A DNA stretch of 36,298 bases, taken from positions 1-36,298 of the forward strand of contig JAVBLQ010000138.1 in NCBI GenBank assembly GCA_031553435.1, given 5' to 3'. Positions 16,788 through 23,910 of this stretch are shown piece by piece (position 1 is the stretch's first letter; every line of letters starts with the position of its first letter). The notes below the pieces were generated by a model. That model was not told where the DNA came from and did no database searches. It worked only from the letters and a program-made list of their open reading frames with translations. This stretch comes from JAVBLQ01 sp031553435. GTDB lineage: Bacteria > Bacteroidota > Bacteroidia > Bacteroidales > Azobacteroidaceae. A program made the translations under genes and the position numbers.

Positions 16788-16863
16788 AAGTTATACGTTT
16801 TACGTTATACGTTTTGTTGTGCGCAAGCCAAACTTAAAACGTATAACGTAAAACGTATAACTT
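16788..16863. repeat. TTATACGTT palindrome, copy 2 (perfect 28-bp arms)
   Basis: The arm at 16788-16815 (AAGTTATACGTTTTACGTTA...) is exactly complementary to 16836-16863, with a 20-base loop starting GTTGTGCGCAAGCC. It lies between slyD and aroC. In RNA it would be a very stable hairpin and could end or attenuate slyD transcription. A related fragment (ACGTAAAACTTAAAACGTAT) lies at 1149-1186. Confidence 0.85.
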
Positions 16864-16885
16864 TATAATGATCACAATTTGAAAG

Positions 16886-17956
16886 ATGAATACATTCGGA
16901 AATATTTTCAGACTTACTTCTTTTGGAGAATCTCATGGACAAGCGATTGGCGGTGTAATCGATGGTTGTCCTCCGGGGATTATTGTGGATATGGATTTTA
17001 TTCAAGGTGAACTGGACAGGCGTAAACCCGGACAATCAGCCATCACAACTCCCAGGAAAGAAGCGGATGAAGTTGAATTCCTTTCCGGAATTTTTGAAGG
17101 AAAAACGACAGGAACTCCCATCGGGTTTATTGTCAGGAACAACAATCAACATTCGTCTGATTACGACAATATGAAAGATGTATTTCGCCCCTCACATGCC
17201 GATTATACTTATCAGACCAAATACGGACACCGGGATCATAGAGGAGGAGGCAGATCTTCTGCCCGCGAAACGATTGCCAGATGTGTAGCCGGAGCTTTAG
17301 CCAAGATTATATTAAAGGAAAAAGGTATTCATATCACAGCTTATACTTCTCAGGTAGGAACAATTAAATTAGATAAACCTTATACTGAACTTGATTTAAG
17401 TCAAACGGAAACAAATCCCGTTCGTTGTCCCGATGCTGATACTGCCGAAAAAATGATCGCTTTGATCAAAGAAGTTAAATCACAAGGAGATACCGTTGGA
17501 GGAGTCATTTCCTGTGTTTGCACAGGTGTTCCGGCAGGATTGGGTGAACCCGTTTTCGGAAAACTTCATGCAGCGTTAGGCAATGCCATGCTCAGCATCA
17601 ATGCCGTCAAAGGTTTTGAATATGGCATGGGCTTTGAAGGCGTACAGTATAAAGGCTCGGAAGTAAACGATATTTTCTATTGCACCACAGAAGGTAAAAT
17701 AGCAACCAAAACCAATCATTCCGGAGGAATCCAGGGTGGAATTTCCAACGGAGAAGATATTTTTTTCAGGGTAGCATTCAAACCGATAGCTACTTTGTTG
17801 CGTGAGCAAACAACTGTTGATATTCACGGAAATGAAACCATGCTTAAAGCCAGAGGCCGTCACGATTCATGTGTGTTGCCCAGAGCCGTTCCGATTGTAG
17901 AAGCGATGGCGGCAATGGTGATGATGGATTATTGGTTGATGAATGATAAAGAATAA
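16886..17956 (+). CDS. aroC: Chorismate synthase
   Basis: 356 residues, typical of the FMN-dependent enzyme that converts EPSP to chorismate at the end of the shikimate pathway. Signatures: FGESHGQAIGGVIDGCPPG (N-terminus), TPIGFIVRNNNQHSSDY, KYGHRDHRGGGRSSARETI (conserved His and Arg that bind phosphate/FMN) and SGGIQGGISNGEDIFFRVAFKP. The C-terminus has RHDSCVLPRAVPIVEAMAAM. The start MNTFGNIFRLTSFGESHG fits the family. The last 28 bases overlap the end of the convergent glycosyltransferase gene. Confidence 0.98.
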   Translation: MNTFGNIFRLTSFGESHGQAIGGVIDGCPPGIIVDMDFIQGELDRRKPGQSAITTPRKEADEVEFLSGIFEGKTTGTPIGFIVRNNNQHSSDYDNMKDVFRPSHADYTYQTKYGHRDHRGGGRSSARETIARCVAGALAKIILKEKGIHITAYTSQVGTIKLDKPYTELDLSQTETNPVRCPDADTAEKMIALIKEVKSQGDTVGGVISCVCTGVPAGLGEPVFGKLHAALGNAMLSINAVKGFEYGMGFEGVQYKGSEVNDIFYCTTEGKIATKTNHSGGIQGGISNGEDIFFRVAFKPIATLLREQTTVDIHGNETMLKARGRHDSCVLPRAVPIVEAMAAMVMMDYWLMNDKE

Positions 17957-19137
17957 ATATCCATCAGTTGATCATAATATTTATCCGGAGAAAATTGCGA
18001 CTGAGCTTCTTCGGCAATTTGTTTTCCATCCGTCTTCAAAGATAAATTATCAAAGCAGTACCGGATTTTTTCCTGCAAATCTTCCATATTCCCGGATTCA
18101 AAAAGAATTCCGTTTTTCCCGGAATCAATTAATTCCGGAATGCCTCCTATATTAGCTCCTAAAACCGGAATGCCCAAACACAAAGCTTCGATCACTGATA
18201 AAGGATTGTTTTCGTACCATTCGGAAGGAATAACCAGAAAACATGAGTTACTAAGAATTTCTTTTAATTCTTCCCAATTTTTATGGCCCGAAAATTCAAT
18301 GTTAGAAGATGTATATTCAGATTGTAAAGATTCTGAAAGAGGGCCTGTTCCTATTAATTTTAGTTTATAGGGCAGATTTTTAGCTGCTTCAAGTAATGTC
18401 TTGATTCCTTTCTCATGCGAAAGTCTTCCGACATAGCAATAATAATCAGATTTCGGATAATTATTTTTTTGAACTTTTTTAATATCAATGAAATTATGTA
18501 AGACTGTTAATTTTTGAAGCTGGAAATTACCTTCCTGCATTTTTTGTTTCATAAATTCACTGGGACAAATGAAGGTATCTGTATATTTTTCCAGATTGTC
18601 TCTGTTCCATTTTTTTGCTTCAAAATATGCTAACAGGCTTGCTAATTTGCTGTTTTTCATGCAGGAGTATTTCAAAACATTTTTTTTATCTTTAAAACAA
18701 AGTTCACAAATGACAGTACCATTTCGCAAGCAATCATAACGGGGACATAATAATTTGTAATCGTGGAGAGTCCAGACTACCTTAATTCCTTTTTCATGAG
18801 CCAGTTGAGCGACAACAGGAGAAAGTTGTGTGTGTACATTATTCAAATGTACAACATCCGGTTTGAAATTATTCAAAAGCCGGTTAAAATTTCTTTTAAC
18901 TTCACTTGTCCCTAAAGGTCTTAAGATAAACTCTTTTAATTTTTTAGGATTGGATTTATTAAAATCAATTTCAGTGGGAAAATATTCAGACCATTGAGAT
19001 TCAATTGTTTGATGATGTTGCATAGCGAATATGGCCACTTCATGTCCATGTTGCTTGAGTAAATTTTCTAAATTAATGGTGTATATGCAATCGCCTCCGC
19101 GAGGATAATAGAATTTGTTGATGAGTAGAATTTTCAT
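17929..19137 (-). CDS. Glycosyltransferase family 4
   Basis: 402 residues, GT-B fold. The N-terminal domain starts MKILLINKFYYPRGGDCIYT and has a Cys-rich insert (CPRYDCLRNGTVICELC) usual in a subset of GT4 enzymes. The C-terminal domain carries YVGRLSHEKGIKTLLEAAK, FSGHKNWEELKEIL and SVIEALCLGIPVLGANIGGIPELI, where the E(x7)E-type nucleotide-sugar contacts lie. It likely adds a sugar to a polysaccharide repeat unit and works with the locus starting near 24870, although it is transcribed alone. The acceptor is unknown. It overlaps aroC by 28 bases at the 3' ends. Confidence 0.9.
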   Translation of the reverse strand: MKILLINKFYYPRGGDCIYTINLENLLKQHGHEVAIFAMQHHQTIESQWSEYFPTEIDFNKSNPKKLKEFILRPLGTSEVKRNFNRLLNNFKPDVVHLNNVHTQLSPVVAQLAHEKGIKVVWTLHDYKLLCPRYDCLRNGTVICELCFKDKKNVLKYSCMKNSKLASLLAYFEAKKWNRDNLEKYTDTFICPSEFMKQKMQEGNFQLQKLTVLHNFIDIKKVQKNNYPKSDYYCYVGRLSHEKGIKTLLEAAKNLPYKLKLIGTGPLSESLQSEYTSSNIEFSGHKNWEELKEILSNSCFLVIPSEWYENNPLSVIEALCLGIPVLGANIGGIPELIDSGKNGILFESGNMEDLQEKIRYCFDNLSLKTDGKQIAEEAQSQFSPDKYYDQLMDIYSLSFINQ

Positions 19138-19174
19138 AAGAAGTATGCAGATATCAAAATTGTATTTTTTTTCA

Positions 19175-19182
19175 CAAAGTTA
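19175..19182 (-). promoter_or_regulatory. -7 box (TAACTTTG) for the GT4 gene
   Basis: TAACTTTG on the minus strand is 37 bases upstream of the ATG at 19137. A TTG lies about 21 bases further upstream. It is back-to-back with the Wzi promoter at 19235. Confidence 0.5.
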
Positions 19183-19234
19183 AATATATATTCGTATAAA
19201 AGTCAAGAAAAAAAAATCAACTAAAAAAAACAAG

Positions 19235-19242
19235 TATCTTTG
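19235..19242 (+). promoter_or_regulatory. -7 box (TATCTTTG) for the Wzi-like gene
   Basis: TATCTTTG lies 30 bases upstream of the ATG at 19273, in a very A-rich stretch. The in-frame alternative start at 19240 overlaps the box and can be dismissed. Confidence 0.5.
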
Positions 19243-19272
19243 TTTCTCATTAAACAATTGGATAGAAAGAAT

Positions 19273-20781
19273 ATGAGGATGAAAATCAATATTATACTTT
19301 TATGTGTAGGACTCTTTTTTGCAGACAATCTTTTTGCCCAGGAAGAAACAACTTACCGGGCGGAAGCATTCGGATCTTTTTCTACAGGAAAATTTACGCC
19401 ATTTTGGATGTTGTATCACAATTGGGGAATGGTTCCTTTGCAGGCAAATAATGGTTACATAAGAGGTGGCGTTTTCCACCAGAATCAAATCAACAACGAT
19501 TGGTCATATGAATTAGGAATTGATGTGGCCGCTTCTTCTCCTCATTCATTTGGCTCTGTGTGGCTCCAACAAGCCTATGGAGAGCTGAACTGGAAAAGTC
19601 TTCGACTGAATCTTGGAGCTAAAGAAGATTATACCTCATTGTTGGATCCATATTTGAGTTCTGGTGATTTTGATAAATCAAATAATGCCCGTCCGTTGCC
19701 GGAAATAAAAATCAGTATTCCTCAATTTATTTTAGTGCCTTATACCAAAGGGAATATGTATTTCAAAGGTGATTTTGCCATTGGTCGTTGTTTAGATGGC
19801 AATTGGCAGGAGGATACGGCTTTACCATATCTCCAGTCATATACGAAAGATGTGTTATCTCATCATAAATCGATAGCTTTTCGTTTCGGAAATATTGAAA
19901 AGAAAAATAAGCTACAATTTACATTTGAATTTGATCATCAGGTGCAATGGGGGGGAACTCTTTATCTGTATGATGGAAAGGAGAAAAGATATGATATTGT
20001 TAATCAACCGGAAGGGCTTGATGATTTTTTCCGGGTCATGATTGCCAAAGAGGGAAGTAGCCAATCATCGGGAGCTGATAGTGCATATGTGGCAGGTTCT
20101 CAGGTGGGAAGTTATTTGTTTAAATTTGATTACCGGTTGAAAGATAATGATATACTGAGCCTTTATTTACAACATTTTTTTGACGACGGTTCAGGAATGG
20201 CATATGAAGATTATCAGGATATGTTGCTGGGATTTCAATATAAAACGACAAAAAAACAATTGTTGTCGAATGCCGTGTTTGAATATATTTATACCAAAAA
20301 TCAATCCGGCCCTGTTCATTTTAACATCATGATGGATGATGCTCATGATGATATCAGAAACAAAGGAAACGGTAATGACAACTTCTATAATAATGTAGAT
20401 TATGTGCAAGGTCGTTCGTATTACGGACGCACGATGGGAACTCCTCTTTTTCTTTCTCCTGAATATAATGGTGACGGACACTTGCTTTTCAAGAGTAACC
20501 GCATTATCTCTTTTCATTTAGGTTTGGAAGGTTACCTCCACCCGCAACTCCGTTATCGTTTGCTGGCAACTACGGGGCAAACCTGGGGAAGATATTTTGT
20601 ACCCTATGTTTCCGTCAAAGAAGGCTGCGCTGCTAATATGGATTTGATCTATAGTTTTCCCAAAATATCCGGTCTGGATATTAAACTTTCTACTGGTTTC
20701 AATACTGGCAGTTTCTTTGCTGAAGATGCTTTTGGGATGGGACTTACTGTCACTAAACGGGGAGTGCTTTTTGCAAAATGA
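19273..20781 (+). CDS. Capsule assembly Wzi family outer-membrane protein
   Basis: The start is MRMKINIILLCVGLFFADNLFAQ (19273), a signal peptide cut after FAQ; 502 residues. The mature part opens TYRAEAFGSFSTGKFTPFWMLYHNWGMVPLQAN, the typical opening of the Wzi-like barrel in Bacteroidota. Later come GVFHQNQINNDWSYELGIDVAAS, VWLQQAYGELNWKSLRLNLGAKE and a C-terminal barrel strand. In E. coli, Wzi is an 18-strand outer-membrane lectin that anchors capsule to the surface. It is divergent from the GT4 gene and followed by the 21-bp repeat array. A capsule-retention role in the same pathway as the Wzc/Wzy locus is inferred. Confidence 0.85.
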   Translation: MRMKINIILLCVGLFFADNLFAQEETTYRAEAFGSFSTGKFTPFWMLYHNWGMVPLQANNGYIRGGVFHQNQINNDWSYELGIDVAASSPHSFGSVWLQQAYGELNWKSLRLNLGAKEDYTSLLDPYLSSGDFDKSNNARPLPEIKISIPQFILVPYTKGNMYFKGDFAIGRCLDGNWQEDTALPYLQSYTKDVLSHHKSIAFRFGNIEKKNKLQFTFEFDHQVQWGGTLYLYDGKEKRYDIVNQPEGLDDFFRVMIAKEGSSQSSGADSAYVAGSQVGSYLFKFDYRLKDNDILSLYLQHFFDDGSGMAYEDYQDMLLGFQYKTTKKQLLSNAVFEYIYTKNQSGPVHFNIMMDDAHDDIRNKGNGNDNFYNNVDYVQGRSYYGRTMGTPLFLSPEYNGDGHLLFKSNRIISFHLGLEGYLHPQLRYRLLATTGQTWGRYFVPYVSVKEGCAANMDLIYSFPKISGLDIKLSTGFNTGSFFAEDAFGMGLTVTKRGVLFAK

Positions 20782-20821
20782 TATCATTTTAACATCAAAT
20801 GCAAACGACTTTTAACATTCC

Positions 20822-20986
20822 TCAGTCAAGTTTGCTCATGACAGATTCGATTTTGCTCGTGTAAGATTCGATCCAACTCGTGACAGATTCGATCCAACTC
20901 ATGTAAGATTCGATTTTGCTCGTGACAGATTCGATCCAGCTCGTGACAGATTCGATTTTGCTCATGACAGATTCGATCCAACTCAT
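20822..20986 (-). CDS. Possible 54-aa heptad-repeat peptide encoded by the tandem array
   Basis: The minus strand of the array is open from ATG 20986 to TGA at 20822-20824. It reads (W/K)-I-E-S-(V/Y)-(T/M)-S in seven consecutive heptads, ending KLD. Ile and Val/Tyr are four-then-three apart, as in the a/d core of a coiled coil. The plus strand has stops in the matching frame. No promoter is visible: the array begins after the terminator at 21046, and no TAnnTTTG box was found just upstream. It may well be an unexpressed by-product of a 21-bp period. Real coding status is uncertain. Confidence 0.2.
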   Translation of the reverse strand: MSWIESVMSKIESVTSWIESVTSKIESYMSWIESVTSWIESYTSKIESVMSKLD

Positions 20987-21001
20987 GTAAGAATCAAGTT
21001 T
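20834..21001. repeat. 21-bp tandem repeat array, eight units, no spacers
   Basis: Eight contiguous units of exactly 21 bases start at 20834, 20855, 20876, 20897, 20918, 20939, 20960 and 20981, with decayed partial units at either end (about 20825 and 21002). A typical unit is (G/A)CTC(A/G)TG(AC/TA)AGATTCGAT followed by TTT or CCA. Variation is confined to three blocks: TTT/CCA, AC/TA and A/G. The 21-base period equals two DNA turns, so any bound protein would repeat on one face. The minus strand is an open heptad-coding frame (see 20822-20986). Confidence 0.9.
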
Positions 21002-21012
21002 GCTCGTGACAT

Positions 21013-21062
21013 GAACGACATTTCTCTTCGATAACTATCAGATATAAAAAATCCCGATAGCT
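21013..21062. repeat. 50-bp direct repeat, copy 1 (see 23833-23882)
   Basis: This segment, GAACGACATTTCTCTTCGAT onward to CCCGATAGCT, matches 23833-23882 with only about three differences. It carries the 5' half of the terminator stem at 21046. The two copies bracket the Rhs-toxin cassette. Confidence 0.85.
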
Positions 21063-21092
21063 AGGTTGAAATCAGGCTATCGGGATTTTTTT
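21046..21092 (-). terminator. Intrinsic terminator of the Rhs-toxin cassette
   Basis: AAAAAATCCCGATAGC (21046-21061) pairs with GCTATCGGGATTTTTT (21076-21091). The stem is GC-rich with A/T runs on both sides, so it can end transcription from either side. On the minus strand it follows the stop of the 21095-21733 gene by a few bases. Confidence 0.85.
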
Positions 21093-21094
21093 AA

Positions 21095-21733
21095 TCATTT
21101 TTTCTTATTCTGTTTTATTCTATCCATATAAGCTTTCCAGTCAGATTCGTTTCGCCAAATCCACTTTTCTTCTTTGAGCCAACAATCGGAAGAGGGAAGG
21201 GAATCTGCGGCTACAAATTCATAAACAGAACCATGTTCTCTTATCTCATTTTTATCATCTTTGAATAATGATTTGGAATACATAACTATTAAAGTATGCT
21301 TATCAATGATTACATATTTTTCTTCCACGCACTCCCACCAACCTCCACCGAAAAATGTACCTTTCTGAAAATATTGTCCAACAAGCGTATCTTTTTCTAT
21401 TTTGTAAACTCCCCATCTTATACCCCATCTAATTTTGTCTTTTTGTTTCCAAGAACGTATTGCTTGAGATAAATTGTTCTTTTTAAAATTTTCATCCACA
21501 TTTTCTTTGAACCAAAATAGAGAAACATAGGTTCCGTCTTCAAAAAACATTTTATAGGAATCATTTAGTGGAAAATCTTCTATTTGGTAATATCCATCAA
21601 TTTCGATACAATCCCTAATATTTGTATTTTGCCCTTCTAGTTTAATGGTTGATCTAGAAATCATTTCTTTTTTTTGTGATGCACAAGAGATTGTAGATAG
21701 AAAAAATACAATTATCATCAATCCGATTTTCAT
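21095..21733 (-). CDS. Lipoprotein, candidate immunity protein paralogue 2
   Basis: I start at MKIGLMIIVFFLSTISCASQ (21733), 212 residues; the upstream ATGs add an unlikely leader. The signal sequence ends in an ISC lipobox, so the protein should be a lipoprotein. It is homologous to the gene before it: IEIDGYYQI here against MNMNGYYRI-like there, and WLKEEKWIWRNESDWKAYMD against WILKEKWFWCNEQDWKDYME. The pair is probably an old duplication. It is placed directly downstream of a toxin-bearing Rhs tip, the position of an immunity gene. A role as immunity protein or effector partner is inferred from order, not from a known family. Confidence 0.75.
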   Translation of the reverse strand: MKIGLMIIVFFLSTISCASQKKEMISRSTIKLEGQNTNIRDCIEIDGYYQIEDFPLNDSYKMFFEDGTYVSLFWFKENVDENFKKNNLSQAIRSWKQKDKIRWGIRWGVYKIEKDTLVGQYFQKGTFFGGGWWECVEEKYVIIDKHTLIVMYSKSLFKDDKNEIREHGSVYEFVAADSLPSSDCWLKEEKWIWRNESDWKAYMDRIKQNKKK

Positions 21734-21788
21734 TACATTATAATTTAAATTTATCGTCCACATAAAGAGAATGTATACCTGTGACATA

Positions 21789-22550
21789 TTATTTCTTTTT
21801 TATCTTTTCCATATAATCTTTCCAGTCCTGTTCGTTGCACCAAAACCATTTTTCCTTTAATATCCAAGCATTCTCTGGAGTTGGTTTCTTCACAACAGGA
21901 ACAAAAACAGCTATACATTGGTATTTTTTATTTTTAATGGCTTTATAATTTTCATAATTTTTCCAATCTGATTTATCAGTGCTCAATGGCATTGAATTAA
22001 TATGAATAAGAGAGTCTCTGTTTATAATCTTAAACCATTCTTCTCTTCCATATGTTGATGATAAAGGCCACGGCTTATCAATGTATTGAATCTTTATTGT
22101 ATCATTACATAGTATATAACTTCCCCATAATCCATAATAAAACCATTTATTCTCATTCCCTTTAATATTTTCAACTATTTCTTGCAATCCTAATGAAATA
22201 TCAAACTGATTATATATAGAATCGTATTTTACAGGAAGATTCATTTTAAATAATCCATTAGGATAAAACATAAACGGATTACAAGAAGTCATTGAAATAC
22301 ATTCAGCACCAGAGTCAAATAATTTTCTGTTTGAAACTATAGCTGTATCTATACAAGAGATACGATAATATCCATTCATATTAATTAAAGAATCAATACC
22401 AGTTTCTTTATTGTGATGACAATAAACAAAAGCATTTCGTATGCGTTTGGGCAAAGCTGCATAATTAATTGAATAAAAAAAACTTATATAGATCAATAAT
22501 AATAAAAATTTAATTCCCCCATAATGAGAATGGTTGATTTTTTCTTTCAT
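21789..22550 (-). CDS. Exported protein overlapping the Rhs toxin tip, candidate immunity protein
   Basis: I start at MKEKINHSHYGGIKFLLLLI (22550), about 253 residues; a further upstream ATG (22628) would overlap the toxin more. The N-terminus is a signal peptide (IKFLLLLIYISFFYSINYAA). It shares the C-terminal WFWCNEQDWKDYMEKIKKK segment and other stretches with the gene at 21095-21733. The coding region overlaps the toxin gene end (22510) by 41 bases in another frame, which suggests translational coupling and hence a toxin-immunity link. Function unproven. Confidence 0.75.
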   Translation of the reverse strand: MKEKINHSHYGGIKFLLLLIYISFFYSINYAALPKRIRNAFVYCHHNKETGIDSLINMNGYYRISCIDTAIVSNRKLFDSGAECISMTSCNPFMFYPNGLFKMNLPVKYDSIYNQFDISLGLQEIVENIKGNENKWFYYGLWGSYILCNDTIKIQYIDKPWPLSSTYGREEWFKIINRDSLIHINSMPLSTDKSDWKNYENYKAIKNKKYQCIAVFVPVVKKPTPENAWILKEKWFWCNEQDWKDYMEKIKKK

Positions 22551-23640
22551 AAATAAAGATGCCAGATTTAAAATTATCATATTTTGTATAAAAATGTTGA
22601 TAACCAACAGGTAAATAAAAGAAACCATTTCGGTGTACCCAATTTTGAGTTCTATCTTGAACTATAGGAGCACTAAGTGCTAAGCGATAAACATTTCCAC
22701 CTGACTTAACTCCTACATAAAATGGACTAAAATATGTTTGTCCATTTTTCCAAGAACTTTTTTCATGTTTGTTATAATTTCCCAATAAATCAGGTCTCCC
22801 AGGAGGAGCATCAATGCCCTGCCCTTCCGTTGCGGGATCATTATTATATAAAGTTGTACCAAAAACAAAATCACCAATTGTTACTTCAACTGCATTAGAC
22901 CGCCACCTATCATGTCCATCTCCAAGCAAATCATTTTCAATTCTAAAAGATCCTCCTCTCCAAAATGCAGTTACATTTCCAACGGTTTGTGCATTTGATA
23001 AACCATCCGGACCTATAGCATTTCCATAATAAGTTTGTCCATAAGAACCGCCATATCCATTAACCTTAAGACCTGCATTCCAACCCCAATAATTAGTTCC
23101 AGCTCCTACACCTGCACTAAAATCCCAATTCCCGGCAGAATAAGAACCACCTAAATTAGCAGAAAAACCACTCATTAATCCGAAACCAACGCTACCACTA
23201 AAAGTTGCGTTTCCTGATCTGTGCACAATATTTGCCGATACTCCTAAACCAAATGGATCTAAACCTGCAGTTAAAAGAGTATTTTCATTTTTAATGATAG
23301 GGAACTGTAAACAGTTGCTCATATTGTTAACCAGACTTCCGGAACTTTTCCATGCACTTCCGAAAGGATCATTATATCCGTGTATCAGGTTACTGAGAGA
23401 CCCCCCAATAAAACTTAATCCCCGCATGAATATTCCTAAAAACTCCCCACTCGGGTCTGTATACAACATCGGGTTATTCAGGCAATACCCATATCTGTTA
23501 TAATTCAACCAATTACCAGGATCCTGCACATAGGGGTCAGGACTTAAGAAGATGGATGTCAACGGATCATATGCTACCCAATAGCCCTCATAATCGGTAT
23601 AAGTATAATACAATGTGTCTGTGAGTTGGGTGTTATCCAT
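22510..23640 (-). CDS. Truncated Rhs core with type 23 polymorphic toxin C-terminus
   Basis: 376 residues. Residues ~10-66 are the end of a Rhs core: YYTYTDYEGYW, then YDPLTSIFLSPDPYV, NYNRYGYCLNNPMLYTDPSGE. The usual ~100 residues between the YTDYEG and YDPL...FLSPDPY motifs are missing and the rest of the core is absent, so this is a deletion fusion or a tip cassette. From about 110 the C-terminus fits the Bacteroidota polymorphic toxin type 23 region: GGSYSAGNWDFSAGVGAG, TNYWGWNAGLKVNGYGGSYG, FGDGHDRWR-like LGDGHDRWRSNA (239-250), and the ending FFYLPVGYQHFYTKYDNFKSG, FIYERKNQPFSLWG. There is no signal peptide and no visible promoter. The two genes downstream are immunity candidates. Activity of this shortened form is uncertain. 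Confidence 0.8.
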   Translation of the reverse strand: MDNTQLTDTLYYTYTDYEGYWVAYDPLTSIFLSPDPYVQDPGNWLNYNRYGYCLNNPMLYTDPSGEFLGIFMRGLSFIGGSLSNLIHGYNDPFGSAWKSSGSLVNNMSNCLQFPIIKNENTLLTAGLDPFGLGVSANIVHRSGNATFSGSVGFGLMSGFSANLGGSYSAGNWDFSAGVGAGTNYWGWNAGLKVNGYGGSYGQTYYGNAIGPDGLSNAQTVGNVTAFWRGGSFRIENDLLGDGHDRWRSNAVEVTIGDFVFGTTLYNNDPATEGQGIDAPPGRPDLLGNYNKHEKSSWKNGQTYFSPFYVGVKSGGNVYRLALSAPIVQDRTQNWVHRNGFFYLPVGYQHFYTKYDNFKSGIFIYERKNQPFSLWGN

Positions 23641-23832
23641 GTAAATAATAACGGGTCGAAGTGTTATTTGTTGTTTGAATAGTCTTTATTTATTAATTTG
23701 TATTATCCGTTTTTGGCAAAAGGCGAGAAAAGATATTTCATTCACCTTATACCCTTTGCCTTTAGCCAGAAATAGTATAAACAAAATTTTACCTTACACT
23801 TAACTTTAATAATCCAATAATAAAAACTTTAG
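23641..23832. other. Spacer before the Rhs tip with a GGCAAAAGGC palindrome
   Basis: In frame with the Rhs tip, the minus strand stays open about 16 codons upstream (…TLRPVIIY) before a stop. A hairpin of GGCAAAAGGC (23715-23724) and GCCTTTAGCC (23758-23767) is present, and the same GGCAAAAGGCGA string recurs at ~11512. No TAnnTTTG box was found. Confidence 0.55.
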
Positions 23833-23882
23833 AAACGACTTTTCTCTTCGATAACTATCAGATACAAAAAATCCCGATAGCT
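23833..23882. repeat. 50-bp direct repeat, copy 2 (see 21013-21062)
   Basis: Nearly identical to 21013-21062, containing CTCTTCGATAACTATCAGAT and the first terminator arm. It lies upstream of the Rhs tip and downstream of the minus-strand lipoprotein gene. Confidence 0.85.
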
Positions 23883-23904
23883 GTGTTGATTATCGGGATT
23901 TTTT
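23866..23904 (-). terminator. Intrinsic terminator after the lipoprotein gene
   Basis: AAAAAATCCCGATA (23866-23879) pairs with TATCGGGATTTTTT (23891-23904). It lies seven bases beyond the stop of the 23911-24354 gene and shares its stem with the terminator at 21046. Confidence 0.8.
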
Positions 23905-23910
23905 ATCATC

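Noticed and set aside
20834..21001. 21-bp repeats as a CRISPR array
   Set aside because: Units are contiguous with no spacers, and no cas genes are in the window.
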